A DNA stretch of 64,000 nucleotides from Methyloversatilis universalis FAM5. GTDB lineage: Bacteria; Pseudomonadota; Gammaproteobacteria; Burkholderiales; Rhodocyclaceae. Where the stretch lies: positions 1-64,000 of the forward strand of contig NZ_AFHG01000036.1 in assembly GCF_000214035.2 (NCBI RefSeq), read 5' to 3'. Both the position numbers and the translations under genes were made by a program. The notes under the pieces were generated by a model that was given only the letters and a program-made list of their open reading frames with translations, was not told the DNA's origin and did no database searches. Shown here piece by piece: positions 9,226-18,767 of this stretch (positions are counted from its first letter, which is position 1; each line of letters opens with the position of its first letter).

Positions 9226-12200
9226 ATGGCCGTGAGTGCCCAACTGTCCGCCGGCGCGCGATGGCGCGCATGGAGAAGACGTCGCCACGATGCGCGGCGC
9301 GTTGAGCGCGCACCGGATGACGAGATACCGCTGCGCGGTGGCTTGTTCAGCGCCGAACAGATGGCGCAGCACGGCAAGGAACTGGCCGCTTCGCACACAC
9401 TGACCGCCGCTCGACTGCCGGACCGCCTGCTTGCGCGACTGGCCGAAAACGAAGTCGTGCTCGCGGGCGTCAGCGCCCTGCTGGCCGAGGCGGCGACCGA
9501 AAGCCGGCGCATCACGCCGGCGGCCGACTGGCTGCTGGACAATTTCTACCTGGTCGAAGAGCACATCCGTGCGGCGGAGCGGCATCTGCCGAAGGGCTAC
9601 AGTCGCGAACTGCCGCGTCTGGCGCGCGGCCCCTCCGCCGGGCATCCGCGCGTGTACGACATCGCGCTGGCTGCCGTGGCGCACGGCGACGGCCGCGTCG
9701 ATACCGAAAGCCTGGGGCGCTTCGTTGCCGCGTATCAGACGGTATCGCCGCTGAAGCTCGGCGAGCTGTGGGCGGTCCCCATCATGCTGCGTCTGGCGCT
9801 GATCGAGAATCTGCGGCGCGTCGGCGCGCATGTGGCCGCCAGCTGGAATCAGCGCACGCTGGCCAGCGTCTGGGCAGACCGCATGGCGGAGGCGGTCGAG
9901 CGCAACCCGGCAGACCTGATACTGGTCATCGCCGACATGGCGCATTCGAAGCCGCCGATGCTGGGCGCCTTCGTCGCTGAGCTGGCGCGTCGGCTGCAGG
10001 GGCGGGGACCGGCGCTGGCGCTGGCGCTGACCTGGATCGAGCAGTACCTGTCCGCGTCGTCGCTGACAGTTGAGCAGCTCGTGCAGCAGGAGAACCAGCA
10101 GCAGGCGGCCGACCAGCTGTCGATCAGCAACAGCATAGGCAGCCTGCGCGTGCTCGGCGCCGCCGACTGGCGCGATTTCGTCGAAAGTCTCAGTGCGGTC
10201 GAGCGGATCCTGCACAATGATCCGGACGGCGTGTATGGGCGGATGGACTTCAGCAGCCGCGATCATTACCGCCATGCGACCGAAGCCATCGCCCGGCGCG
10301 GTGGCGTGAGCGAAAGCGAAGTGGCGCTGAAAGCCCTCGAGCTGGCGAACGCTGGGGCCGTGCTCCGGCCCGGGCGCATCGGCCATGTCGGCTTCTACCT
10401 GATCGACCGCGGACGGGCGGAACTGGAGCACGCACTCGATATCCGCCCGTCGGCGACCCATGCGCTGCGCCGGGCACTCACACGCATGCCGCTGCTGCCT
10501 TACCTGGGCAGCATCGCGCTGCTCGCCGCACTGCTCGAGACCGGCTTGCTGGCCAGCGTAGCGCTCCACAGGGTGCCTGCCTGGGCGGGCGGGCTGGCGC
10601 TCTACGCACTTGGACTGCTGCTGTTACCGGCCGTGAGCCAGCTCGCGGTTTCGCTGGTGAACTGGGTGGTGACGCTGCGGGTGAAGGCACGACCGCTGCC
10701 GCGCATGGATTACTCGACCGGTGTGCCCGCAGACGCCCGCACGCTTGTTGTGGTACCGACGCTGATATCCAGCGAAGCCGGCATCGAATCGCTGGTCGAG
10801 GCGCTGGAGGTGCGTTTTCTGGCGAATCGGGACCCGCACCTGCATTTCGCACTGCTGACCGACTTCGCCGACGCGCCCTCCGCCACGTTGCCTGGCGACG
10901 CAGCGCTGCTGGCGCTGGCGCGCACGCGGATCGAAGAGCTGAATGCGAAGTATGGCGATACCGGAGACCGCTTTTTCCTGTTCCACCGCGCGCGGCGCTG
11001 GAATCCGCAGCAGGGCGTCTGGATGGGCGACGAACGCAAGCGCGGCAAGCTGGCGGATCTGAACGCGCTGCTGCGCGGCCGCCCCGCCGACAAGGCCGGC
11101 GACGGGTTCTCGCAGGTCGTCGGCGATACCGCACCGCTGCGTGACGTCATCTATGTGATCACGCTGGACACCGACACGCAGCTGCCGCGCGACGCTGCCC
11201 GCCAGCTGGTCGGCGCCATGGCCCATCCGCTGAATCGCCCGCGCTACGACCCGGGCAGACGACGTGTGGTCGAGGGCTACGGCATCCTGCAACCGCGGGT
11301 GGCAGCCAGCCTGCAGGCCACCGGCCGTTCGCGCTTTGCGCGCATGAACGGTGGCGAGCCCGGCATCGACCCCTATACACGGGCGGTGTCCGACGTCTAT
11401 CAGGACGTGTTCGGCGAAGGCTCCTTCATCGGCAAGGGGATCTACGATGTCGATGCCTTCGAACAGTCGGCGGGCGGACGCTTTGCGGCGAACCGCATAC
11501 TCAGTCACGACCTGCTTGAGGGTTGCTATGCGCGTTCCGGGCTGCTCAGTGACATGCAGCTGTTCGAGGACCACCCGGCGCACTACGGCGCCGACGTGGC
11601 GCGCCGGCACCGCTGGATACGCGGCGACTGGCAGCTTGCGGGCTGGCTGAAGCGCCGTGTGCCCTGCATGTGCCTGTGCGAGGCCGCGGAAGGGGCGCAA
11701 ACGCAGGCCAATACGCTGTCGCTGCTGTCGCAGTGGAAGCTGCTCGACAACCTGCGGCGCAGTCTGGTGCCGCTCTCGCTGCTGACGATGCTGCTGCTCG
11801 GCTGGTCGTTGCGGTCCACCGCCTTGCCGTGGACCGCAATCGTGTTCGCCATCGTGCTGCTGCCGGGCGTGTGCGCAAGCCTGACCGAGCTGCTGCGCAA
11901 GCCGTCCGACGTGCGGCTGCGGCAGCACCTGGCGACGGTCGGGCAAAGTGCGATGCGCCACCTCCGGCTGGCGGCTTTCGAACTGGCCTGCCTGCCTCAC
12001 CAGGGGCTCTACAGCCTGGATGCGATCGTCCGCACGCTGTGGCGCATGGGTGTATCGCACCGCCGCCTGCTGGAGTGGAATCCGTCCGGCGAGGCCGATC
12101 GCCAGGCCGCTCAGCGCAGCACGCTGCTCAGCCATATGCAGGCCATGTGGATCGCCCCGGCGCTGGCGGCAACGATCGCGCTGCACCTGGCCGTCGCCAC

Positions 12201-15200
12201 GCCGCAGCAGTTGCTTGCGTCGGCACCGCTGCTGCTGCTCTGGACCGCCTCGCCGGCGATCGCCTGGTGGGTCAGCCTGCCGCTGAAACGCCGTGAAGTC
12301 AGGCTGACCGCCGCGCAGACGGCGTTCCTGCGCCGCCTGTCGCGTCGTACCTGGGCCTACTTCGACAATCTGGTCGGCAGCGACGACCACGGCCTGCCGC
12401 CGGACAACTATCAGGAGTACCGCGTCGCCGCAATTGCTCACCGCACTTCACCGACCAATATGGGGCTGGCGCTGCTGGCCGACCTCTCGGCCTGGGACTT
12501 CGGCTACCTGTGCGCCGGGCCGATGATGGAACGTATCGCATCGACACTGCGCACGATGGCCGGGCTGGAGCGATACCGCGGACATTTCTACAACTGGTAT
12601 GACACGCAGACCTTGCTGCCGCTGCCCCCGCTCTACGTGTCCTCAGTGGATAGCGGCAATCTCGCCGGTCATCTGCTGACTTTGCGCGCCGGCCTCGCGG
12701 TCATGGGCGAACAGCCGCTGCTGCCGGCCCGGCTGTTCGCCGGCCTGGACGACACCGCGGCCCTGCTTGCCGAAGCGATCGAGGGCGAAGCGGCGCGGCG
12801 CGTGGCGCTCCTGCGCGACGAACTGCAGGCGCTGTGCGCGGTGCCGCCCGACTCCCTGGCCAAGGTCGCGCGTGCCTTGCACCGGCTGAAGGCACAGATC
12901 GGCGAGCTGGAGCTGCCGCGTGCGCTGCCGCTCGACCCCGCGCCGGCCACGGAGGCGACGACCTGGGCAGAAGCCCTGGAACGGCAATGTGCCAACGCTC
13001 TCGACGAACTGACCTTGCTGGCGCCCTGGCTGTCGATGCCGCCCCCCCCCGCCGGCCTGACGGATCTGCTCCCGTCCTTGGCGTCGATGCCGACGCTGTC
13101 GGCGCTGGCTGGCCTGGATCGCGCGCCCGGCGCCGACATCGGACGCCGGCTCGCCGCGCGCACGCAGTTTGGCGAGTACGCGTGCACCGCCGAGCAGCGC
13201 GCCTGGCTGGGCGCGCTGCAGCACAACCTGGGCGAGGGCAGCCGCCACGCGCGTGAGCGCATCGCCCAGTTCGACGCTCTGGCCACGCAGGCAGCCGATC
13301 TTGCGCGCATGGACTACGACTTCCTGTACGACAGCTCGCGCCATCTGCTGACCATCGGCTACAACGTGCCGGAGCGCCGCGCCGACAGCAGCTACTACGA
13401 TCTGCTGGCGTCCGAGGCGCGTCTGTGCAGCTTCGTCGCCATTGCCCAGGGACAGTTGCCGCAGGAGGGCTGGTTCGCGCTCGGACGCCTGCTCACGGCT
13501 GCCGGCGGCGAGCCGGTGCTGCTGTCCTGGAGCGGGTCGATGTTCGAGTACCTGATGCCGATGCTGGTGATGCCGTCCTTCGACGGCACGCTGCTCGACC
13601 AGACCTGCCGCGCCGCGGTGGCACGGCAGATCGAGTACGGACGGCAGCGCGGCGTCCCCTGGGGCATGTCGGAGTCCGGCTACAACACGGTCGATGTGCA
13701 CCTGAACTACCAGTACCGCGCCTTCGGTGTGCCGGGCCTGGGTCTCAAGCGCGGTCTGGCCGACGATCTGGTGGTCGCGCCCTATGCGTCGGTGCTTGCC
13801 TTGCTGGTGGCGCCGGAAGAGGCCTGCGCCAACCTGCAGCGGATGGCCGGGGAGGGCTTCGTCGGGCGCTACGGTTTCTTCGAGGCCATCGACTACACGC
13901 CGGCACGCCAGCGACGCGGCCAGACGCGCGTCGTCGTGCGGGCCTTCATGGCGCACCACCAGGGCATGAGCCTGCTCGCGCTGGCCTCGCTGTTGCTCGA
14001 CCGTCCGATGCAACGGCGTTTCGCGTCCGACCGGCTGTTTCAGTCGGTCATGCTGCTGCTGCACGAACGCATCCCCAAGGCCACGGCGCTGTTCGAGCAC
14101 ACGGCCCAGCTGCACGCGCTGCGCTCGACGCCGCTGACGGCGCAGACGCCGATCCGCGTGTTCGACACCGCGGATACGCTCATCCCGGAGGTGCAGCTGC
14201 TGTCCAACGGCCGCTATCACGTCATGGTGACGCAGGCGGGCGGCGGCTACAGCCGCTGGAAGGATCTGGCGGTCACGCGCTGGCGCGAGGACGGCACCTG
14301 CGACGACCGCGGCAGCTTCTGCTATGTGCGCGAACTGAATGTCACGACCGGCGCCCGGCGCATGTGGTCGGTGGCCCACCAGCCGGTGCAGACGCAGGCA
14401 CTGTCGTACGAGGCGATCTTCTCGGAAGGCCGGGCAGAATTCCGGCGGCGCGATGCCAGCGCCGACGGTGAGGGCGAGTTCGAGACACATACCGAGATCG
14501 TCGTGTCGCCGGAAGACGATATCGAACTGCGCCGCGTGCGCATCACCAACCGGACCTCGACCCGCCGGCGCATCGACGTGACCAGCTATGCCGAGGTGGT
14601 GATCGCGCCGGCGGCCTCCGACGCACTGCATCCGGCTTTCAGCAATCTGTTCGTGCAGACCGAAATACTGCGCGACCGCCCGGCCATCCTGTGCACGCGG
14701 CGGCCGCGTTCGGCCGGCGAGCAGGTGCCGTGGATGCTGCACCTGATGGCGGTACATGGCGTCGATGCGGAACAGGTGTCGTGTGAAACCGATCGCATGC
14801 GCTTTCTCGGGCGCACCCGCACCTGCGCCGATCCGCAGGCGATGGACACGGCCACACTGTCGGGTACCGACGGTGCCGTGCTCGATCCGGTGGTGGCCAT
14901 CCGCAGCGTGCTCACGCTCGCCGCCGGCCAGTCGGTCACCGTGGACATCGTCACCGGCGTGGCGGACAGCCGCGACATCGCACTGTCGCGGGTCGACAAG
15001 TACCTCGACCGCCACCTGTCCGACCGTGTCGTCGACCTGACCTGGACGCACGGTCAGGTGGTGCTGCGCCAGCTCAATGCGACCGAGGCAGACGCCCAGC
15101 TGCACGCACGCGTTGCCGCATCGGTGCTGTTCGCCAACCCTTCGCTGCGCGCCGACCCGGCGGTGCTGCTGCGCAACCGGCGCGGGCAGTCGGGACTTTG

Positions 15201-18066
15201 GGGCTACGCCATTTCCGGCGATCTGCCCATCGTACTGCTCCAGATCGCCGACGCCGCCAACATCGACCTCGTGCGCCAGATGGTGCAGGCGCACGCCTAC
15301 TGGCGGCTGAAGGGTCTGGCGGTCGATCTGGTCATCTGGAACGAGGACCATGCCGGCTATCGGCAGATGCTGCAGGATCAGATCACCGGGCTGATCGCCT
15401 CTGGCTTGGAAGCCAGCGTGATCGACCGGCCGGGTGGCATCTTCGTACGTCCGGCCGAGCAGATATCGGGTGAGGACAGGGTCCTGCTGCTGTCGGTCGC
15501 GCGCGTCGTCATTGCCGACAGCCGAGGTTCGCTCGCAGAACAGATCGAACAGCGCGGCGTCGCGCCGGTGCGGGTGCCGCGGCTGCTTCCCCGCCGTCGT
15601 GATGCACCGGTGCTCTTGCCGCCCGAGAACGAGCACGGTGCGACGGCGGGCCGCACGCACTTCAACGGCTTCGGCGGATTCTCCGCCGACGGGCGCGAGT
15701 ACGTCATTTCGCTGGCGCCGGGTCAGGTCACGCCGGCACCCTGGGGGAACGTACTGGCCAACCCGCAGTTCGGCACCGTAGTGTCGGAATCCGGCAGCGC
15801 CTACACCTGGTGCGAGAACGCGCACGAGTTCCGCTTGTCGCCCTGGCACAACGACCCGGTCAGCGATGCTGGCGGCGAGGCGCTTTATATCCGCGATGAG
15901 GAGAACGGCCGCTACTGGTCGCCGACGCCACTGCCGGTGCGGGCGACCAGCGCCTTCACCATCCGGCACGGCTTTGGCTACAGCGTATTTGAAACGGTGT
16001 GTGACGGCATCCGCTCGGAGCTCTGGGTATTCGTCGCCCTCGATGCGCCGGTCAAGTTCTCGCTGCTCCGGCTGCACAATCTGTCTGGTCGACCACGCAG
16101 CCTTTCGGTCACCGGCTATGTAGATTGGGTGCTTGGTGATCTGCGCGAAAAGTCAGCCATGCACGTGGCGACCGAAACGGCACTGCGCACTGGCACGCTG
16201 TATGCGCGCAACCCCTACAGCACCGAGTTTTCCGAGCGGGTTGCCTTCTTCGACGTCGACGATCCTTCGCGCACGGTGACGGCCGACCGCAGCGAGTTCA
16301 TCGGTCGTAACGGCAGCCTGCGTACACCGGCAGCCATGGGGCGGCAGCGCCTGTCCGGACGCGTCGGCGCCGGTCTGGACCCGTGCGCGGCGATACAGCT
16401 GGGTTTCGATCTGGACGAAGGTCAGACGCGCGAGGTGGTGTTCCGCCTCGGCAGCGGGCGCGACCTGGAAGATGCCGGCCATCTGGTTCAGCGCTTCCGT
16501 GGCACGCCAGCCGCTCACGCGGCGCTGGAGGCAGTGCGCACCCACTGGCAGCGCACGCTGGGCACGGTGCAGGTGAGCACGCCGGACCCCGCACTCGATG
16601 TGCTGGTCAATGGCTGGCTGGTGTATCAGACGCTGGCCTGCCGTGTCTGGGCGCGCAGCGGCTATTACCAGTCGGGGGGCGCTTTCGGCTTCCGCGATCA
16701 GTTGCAGGACTTGATGGCCCTGGTGCACACCGAGCCGCAGCGGCTGCGCGCTCATCTGTTGCTGTGCGCCAGCCGCCAGTTCGCCGAGGGTGACGTGCAG
16801 CACTGGTGGCATCCACCCTCGGGGCGTGGCGTGCGTACGCGCTGTTCCGACGACTATCTGTGGTTGCCGCTGGCCGTCTGCCGCTATGTGCAGAGCACCG
16901 GAGATGCCTCCGTGCTGGACGAGGAAGTTGCCTTCATCGAAGGCCGCCCGGTGCACGGCGAGGATGACGCCTATTACGATCTGCCGGCGCGTTCGGCCGA
17001 TGCGGACACCCTGTACGCCCACTGCGTGCGGGCCATTCGCCACGGGCTGAGCTTCGGCGTGCACGGACTGCCGCTGATGGGGTCCGGCGACTGGAACGAT
17101 GGCATGAACCGTGTCGGCATCAAGGGGCGCGGCGAGAGCGTATGGCTGGGTTTTTTCCTGTGCGAGGTGCTGCAGCAGTTTTCCGCCGTGGCGCGGGCGC
17201 GCGACGACGCAGCGGTGGCCGACCTGTGCTTGCGTGAGGGTGTGCGCCTGCGCAGCGATATCGAGAAGCACGCCTGGGACGGTGACTGGTACCGGCGCGC
17301 CTGGTTCGATGACGGCACGCCGCTGGGGTCCGCGGTCAATGCCGAATGCAGCATCGATTCGATCTCGCAGAGCTGGTCGGTGCTGTGCGGGGGAGGGGGC
17401 GGCGACCCGGACCGTGTGCGACGCGCCATGCAGTCGGTCGATGCCCGTCTGGTTCGTCCCGCCGACGCGCTGGTGCAGTTGCTCGATCCGCCGTTCGACA
17501 CCGCCGGCCTCGATCCGGGCTACATCCGCGGTTACGTTCCAGGTGTGCGCGAGAACGGAGGCCAGTATACGCACGGCGCCATCTGGGCAGCGATGGCTTT
17601 TGCCGAACTGGGTGACGGTGAGCGCGCCTGGGCACTCGCCGACATGATCAATCCCGTACATCACGCGCTGTCGCCAGACGCAGCGGCGATCTATCGCGTG
17701 GAACCTTATGTGATGGCGGCCGATGTCTATGCGGCAGATCCGCACACTGGCCGCGGCGGATGGACCTGGTACACCGGCTCCGCGGGCTGGATGTACCGCC
17801 TGCTGCTCGAATCGCTGCTCGGGTTCAGACGTACCGGGGACATACTCCGAGTACGGCCGTGCATGCCGCCCGGCTGGCGCGATTTCGTCATCGACTACCG
17901 CTTCGGGGACACGCCGTATCACATCGAAATTGGCCGCTCAGCCGCCAACGGCGAGGAAGAGGAAGCAAACGCGGTCGTACTCGATGGCACAGCCTGCGGT
18001 GACGGCGCCTTCGTGCTGGTCGATGACGGCTGCACGCATCGCGTCGAGGTCACTGTGGCGTGCTGA
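9226..18066 (+). CDS. ndvB: Cyclic beta-1,2-glucan synthase (NdvB/ChvB family)
   Basis: The 2946-residue inner-membrane enzyme makes cyclic beta-1,2-glucans from UDP-glucose, periplasmic osmoregulants known from rhizobia, Brucella and some other proteobacteria. The GT84 glycosyltransferase domain has DTDTQLPRD near residue 648 and RRHRWIRGDWQL near 795, between membrane segments around 420-480 and 850-1040. A glycoamylase-like middle domain follows (GHFYNWYDTQTLLPL near 1116; MAHHQGMSLLAL near 1575). The GH94-type phosphorylase-like C-terminal part has FGFRDQLQDLM near 2492 and SGDWNDGMNRVG near 2620. ATG 9226 is only two bases from GGAAGG; GTG 9232 is an equally good start. A run of nine C lies in frame at 13042-13050. 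Export protein NdvA is not in the window. Confidence 0.92.
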   Translation: MAVSAQLSAGARWRAWRRRRHDARRVERAPDDEIPLRGGLFSAEQMAQHGKELAASHTLTAARLPDRLLARLAENEVVLAGVSALLAEAATESRRITPAADWLLDNFYLVEEHIRAAERHLPKGYSRELPRLARGPSAGHPRVYDIALAAVAHGDGRVDTESLGRFVAAYQTVSPLKLGELWAVPIMLRLALIENLRRVGAHVAASWNQRTLASVWADRMAEAVERNPADLILVIADMAHSKPPMLGAFVAELARRLQGRGPALALALTWIEQYLSASSLTVEQLVQQENQQQAADQLSISNSIGSLRVLGAADWRDFVESLSAVERILHNDPDGVYGRMDFSSRDHYRHATEAIARRGGVSESEVALKALELANAGAVLRPGRIGHVGFYLIDRGRAELEHALDIRPSATHALRRALTRMPLLPYLGSIALLAALLETGLLASVALHRVPAWAGGLALYALGLLLLPAVSQLAVSLVNWVVTLRVKARPLPRMDYSTGVPADARTLVVVPTLISSEAGIESLVEALEVRFLANRDPHLHFALLTDFADAPSATLPGDAALLALARTRIEELNAKYGDTGDRFFLFHRARRWNPQQGVWMGDERKRGKLADLNALLRGRPADKAGDGFSQVVGDTAPLRDVIYVITLDTDTQLPRDAARQLVGAMAHPLNRPRYDPGRRRVVEGYGILQPRVAASLQATGRSRFARMNGGEPGIDPYTRAVSDVYQDVFGEGSFIGKGIYDVDAFEQSAGGRFAANRILSHDLLEGCYARSGLLSDMQLFEDHPAHYGADVARRHRWIRGDWQLAGWLKRRVPCMCLCEAAEGAQTQANTLSLLSQWKLLDNLRRSLVPLSLLTMLLLGWSLRSTALPWTAIVFAIVLLPGVCASLTELLRKPSDVRLRQHLATVGQSAMRHLRLAAFELACLPHQGLYSLDAIVRTLWRMGVSHRRLLEWNPSGEADRQAAQRSTLLSHMQAMWIAPALAATIALHLAVATPQQLLASAPLLLLWTASPAIAWWVSLPLKRREVRLTAAQTAFLRRLSRRTWAYFDNLVGSDDHGLPPDNYQEYRVAAIAHRTSPTNMGLALLADLSAWDFGYLCAGPMMERIASTLRTMAGLERYRGHFYNWYDTQTLLPLPPLYVSSVDSGNLAGHLLTLRAGLAVMGEQPLLPARLFAGLDDTAALLAEAIEGEAARRVALLRDELQALCAVPPDSLAKVARALHRLKAQIGELELPRALPLDPAPATEATTWAEALERQCANALDELTLLAPWLSMPPPPAGLTDLLPSLASMPTLSALAGLDRAPGADIGRRLAARTQFGEYACTAEQRAWLGALQHNLGEGSRHARERIAQFDALATQAADLARMDYDFLYDSSRHLLTIGYNVPERRADSSYYDLLASEARLCSFVAIAQGQLPQEGWFALGRLLTAAGGEPVLLSWSGSMFEYLMPMLVMPSFDGTLLDQTCRAAVARQIEYGRQRGVPWGMSESGYNTVDVHLNYQYRAFGVPGLGLKRGLADDLVVAPYASVLALLVAPEEACANLQRMAGEGFVGRYGFFEAIDYTPARQRRGQTRVVVRAFMAHHQGMSLLALASLLLDRPMQRRFASDRLFQSVMLLLHERIPKATALFEHTAQLHALRSTPLTAQTPIRVFDTADTLIPEVQLLSNGRYHVMVTQAGGGYSRWKDLAVTRWREDGTCDDRGSFCYVRELNVTTGARRMWSVAHQPVQTQALSYEAIFSEGRAEFRRRDASADGEGEFETHTEIVVSPEDDIELRRVRITNRTSTRRRIDVTSYAEVVIAPAASDALHPAFSNLFVQTEILRDRPAILCTRRPRSAGEQVPWMLHLMAVHGVDAEQVSCETDRMRFLGRTRTCADPQAMDTATLSGTDGAVLDPVVAIRSVLTLAAGQSVTVDIVTGVADSRDIALSRVDKYLDRHLSDRVVDLTWTHGQVVLRQLNATEADAQLHARVAASVLFANPSLRADPAVLLRNRRGQSGLWGYAISGDLPIVLLQIADAANIDLVRQMVQAHAYWRLKGLAVDLVIWNEDHAGYRQMLQDQITGLIASGLEASVIDRPGGIFVRPAEQISGEDRVLLLSVARVVIADSRGSLAEQIEQRGVAPVRVPRLLPRRRDAPVLLPPENEHGATAGRTHFNGFGGFSADGREYVISLAPGQVTPAPWGNVLANPQFGTVVSESGSAYTWCENAHEFRLSPWHNDPVSDAGGEALYIRDEENGRYWSPTPLPVRATSAFTIRHGFGYSVFETVCDGIRSELWVFVALDAPVKFSLLRLHNLSGRPRSLSVTGYVDWVLGDLREKSAMHVATETALRTGTLYARNPYSTEFSERVAFFDVDDPSRTVTADRSEFIGRNGSLRTPAAMGRQRLSGRVGAGLDPCAAIQLGFDLDEGQTREVVFRLGSGRDLEDAGHLVQRFRGTPAAHAALEAVRTHWQRTLGTVQVSTPDPALDVLVNGWLVYQTLACRVWARSGYYQSGGAFGFRDQLQDLMALVHTEPQRLRAHLLLCASRQFAEGDVQHWWHPPSGRGVRTRCSDDYLWLPLAVCRYVQSTGDASVLDEEVAFIEGRPVHGEDDAYYDLPARSADADTLYAHCVRAIRHGLSFGVHGLPLMGSGDWNDGMNRVGIKGRGESVWLGFFLCEVLQQFSAVARARDDAAVADLCLREGVRLRSDIEKHAWDGDWYRRAWFDDGTPLGSAVNAECSIDSISQSWSVLCGGGGGDPDRVRRAMQSVDARLVRPADALVQLLDPPFDTAGLDPGYIRGYVPGVRENGGQYTHGAIWAAMAFAELGDGERAWALADMINPVHHALSPDAAAIYRVEPYVMAADVYAADPHTGRGGWTWYTGSAGWMYRLLLESLLGFRRTGDILRVRPCMPPGWRDFVIDYRFGDTPYHIEIGRSAANGEEEEANAVVLDGTACGDGAFVLVDDGCTHRVEVTVAC

Positions 18067-18091
18067 TCCACCCGGGTCGGCAGACGGCAAT

Positions 18092-18105
18092 GTGCGACAC
18101 CGTAC
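18092..18105. promoter_or_regulatory. Dyad D, candidate Crp/Fnr-type operator
   Basis: GTGCG-ACAC-CGTAC, one mismatch from the perfect dyad, 82 bp before the CsbD-like gene. Confidence 0.45.
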
Positions 18106-18144
18106 CGACACCTGGACATGGAAGGCGCACTCTTGCTTCGCTGC

Positions 18145-18162
18145 ACCGGCGACTTCGCCGGT
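18145..18162 (+). other. Leader hairpin before the CsbD-like gene
   Basis: ACCGGCGA/TCGCCGGT are exact inverted repeats separated by CT. The hairpin ends 12 bases before the ribosome-binding site GGAGG (18174-18178). It has no U-run and is more likely an mRNA leader structure than a terminator. Confidence 0.4.
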
Positions 18163-18187
18163 ACAGCAATCACGGAGGATATCCGAT

Positions 18188-18388
18188 ATGAATTGGGACA
18201 CTGTCGAAGGTAACTGGAAGCAGATCAAGGGCACCGTGAAGGCGCGCTGGGGAAAGCTCACCGACGATGACATCAATGTCATCGCCGGCAAACGCCAGGA
18301 GCTGTCCGGCCGCCTGCAGGCGGCCTACGGGCTGACGAAGGAACAGGCAGAACGCCAGATCGAACGGTTCGAGCTGCTGCACAAGTAA
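18188..18388 (+). CDS. CsbD-family stress protein
   Basis: The 66-residue protein is a clear CsbD member: MNWDTVEGNWKQIKGTVKAR, then WGKLTDDDINVIAGKR and YGLTKEQAERQIERF. CsbD proteins are small hydrophilic general-stress proteins (sigma-B controlled in Bacillus; YjbJ in E. coli) of unknown biochemical role. GGAGG at 18174-18178 precedes the ATG. The gene follows the glucan synthase and has its own dyad (D) and leader hairpin, so separate transcription is likely. Confidence 0.92.
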   Translation: MNWDTVEGNWKQIKGTVKARWGKLTDDDINVIAGKRQELSGRLQAAYGLTKEQAERQIERFELLHK

Positions 18389-18405
18389 GAAGGCGTCCGC
18401 GAGAA

Positions 18406-18470
18406 CCGTCCTCCCGTGATTCCGCATCCAGCTGGCAGCAGGCTTGCCGAGGAACACTGCGGGAGGACGG
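18406..18470. other. Long-range inverted repeat after the CsbD-like gene
   Basis: CCGTCCTCCCG at 18406-18416 and its exact complement CGGGAGGACGG at 18460-18470 are separated by 43 bp. The pair could fold in RNA and end or process the CsbD transcript; there is no U-run. The rest of 18389-18519 shows nothing else. Confidence 0.4.
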
Positions 18471-18519
18471 CTCCACGTCTGTCATCTGCCTGCCTGCAGA
18501 ACGTGACATGGAGGTTCGA

Positions 18520-18735
18520 ATGCACATACCCGCTTCAGACGCCACGGCGCGCAGCGAAGACTCCGGACATTACGCAAAGGGCATTCCGTGTCCTCGCTGC
18601 GGGCGTTCGGCTTATCGCGTGCAGCGCAATCTGATGGACCTGTTCGTCAATCTTTTCGTGTCTATCTATCGCTACCGCTGCGGCTCGATGAGCTGCATCT
18701 GGGAGGGCAAGGTACGTGCCCGGCGCATGCGCTGA
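18520..18735 (+). CDS. Small zinc-ribbon-like protein, unknown function
   Basis: The 71-residue protein has four cysteines in two pairs, CPRCGRSAYR near residues 23-32 and CGSMSCIW near 54-61, separated by a hydrophobic stretch (NLMDLFVNLFVSIYRY). This arrangement suggests a treble-clef or zinc-ribbon fold. I do not recognise a named family. GGAGG at 18510-18514 gives a five-base spacer to the ATG at 18520, so the upstream ATG at 18508, which overlaps that site, is unlikely. The next gene starts 32 bp later in the same direction, which suggests a shared transcript. Confidence 0.65.
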   Translation: MHIPASDATARSEDSGHYAKGIPCPRCGRSAYRVQRNLMDLFVNLFVSIYRYRCGSMSCIWEGKVRARRMR

Positions 18736-18767
18736 ACGAGCGGTCATGCGCCGCACGGGAGCATGCA

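Noticed and set aside
12643-16077. 1144-codon open frame on the minus strand
   Set aside because: It lies wholly opposite the glucan synthase gene, has no recognisable domain and reflects the codon bias of GC-rich DNA.
16153-17922. 589-codon open frame on the minus strand
   Set aside because: Antisense shadow of the GH94-like part of the glucan synthase.
18513-18522. GTTCGAA-type sequence recalling a tRNA T-loop
   Set aside because: No cloverleaf, acceptor stem or anticodon arm around it; it is the ribosome-binding region of the zinc-ribbon gene.
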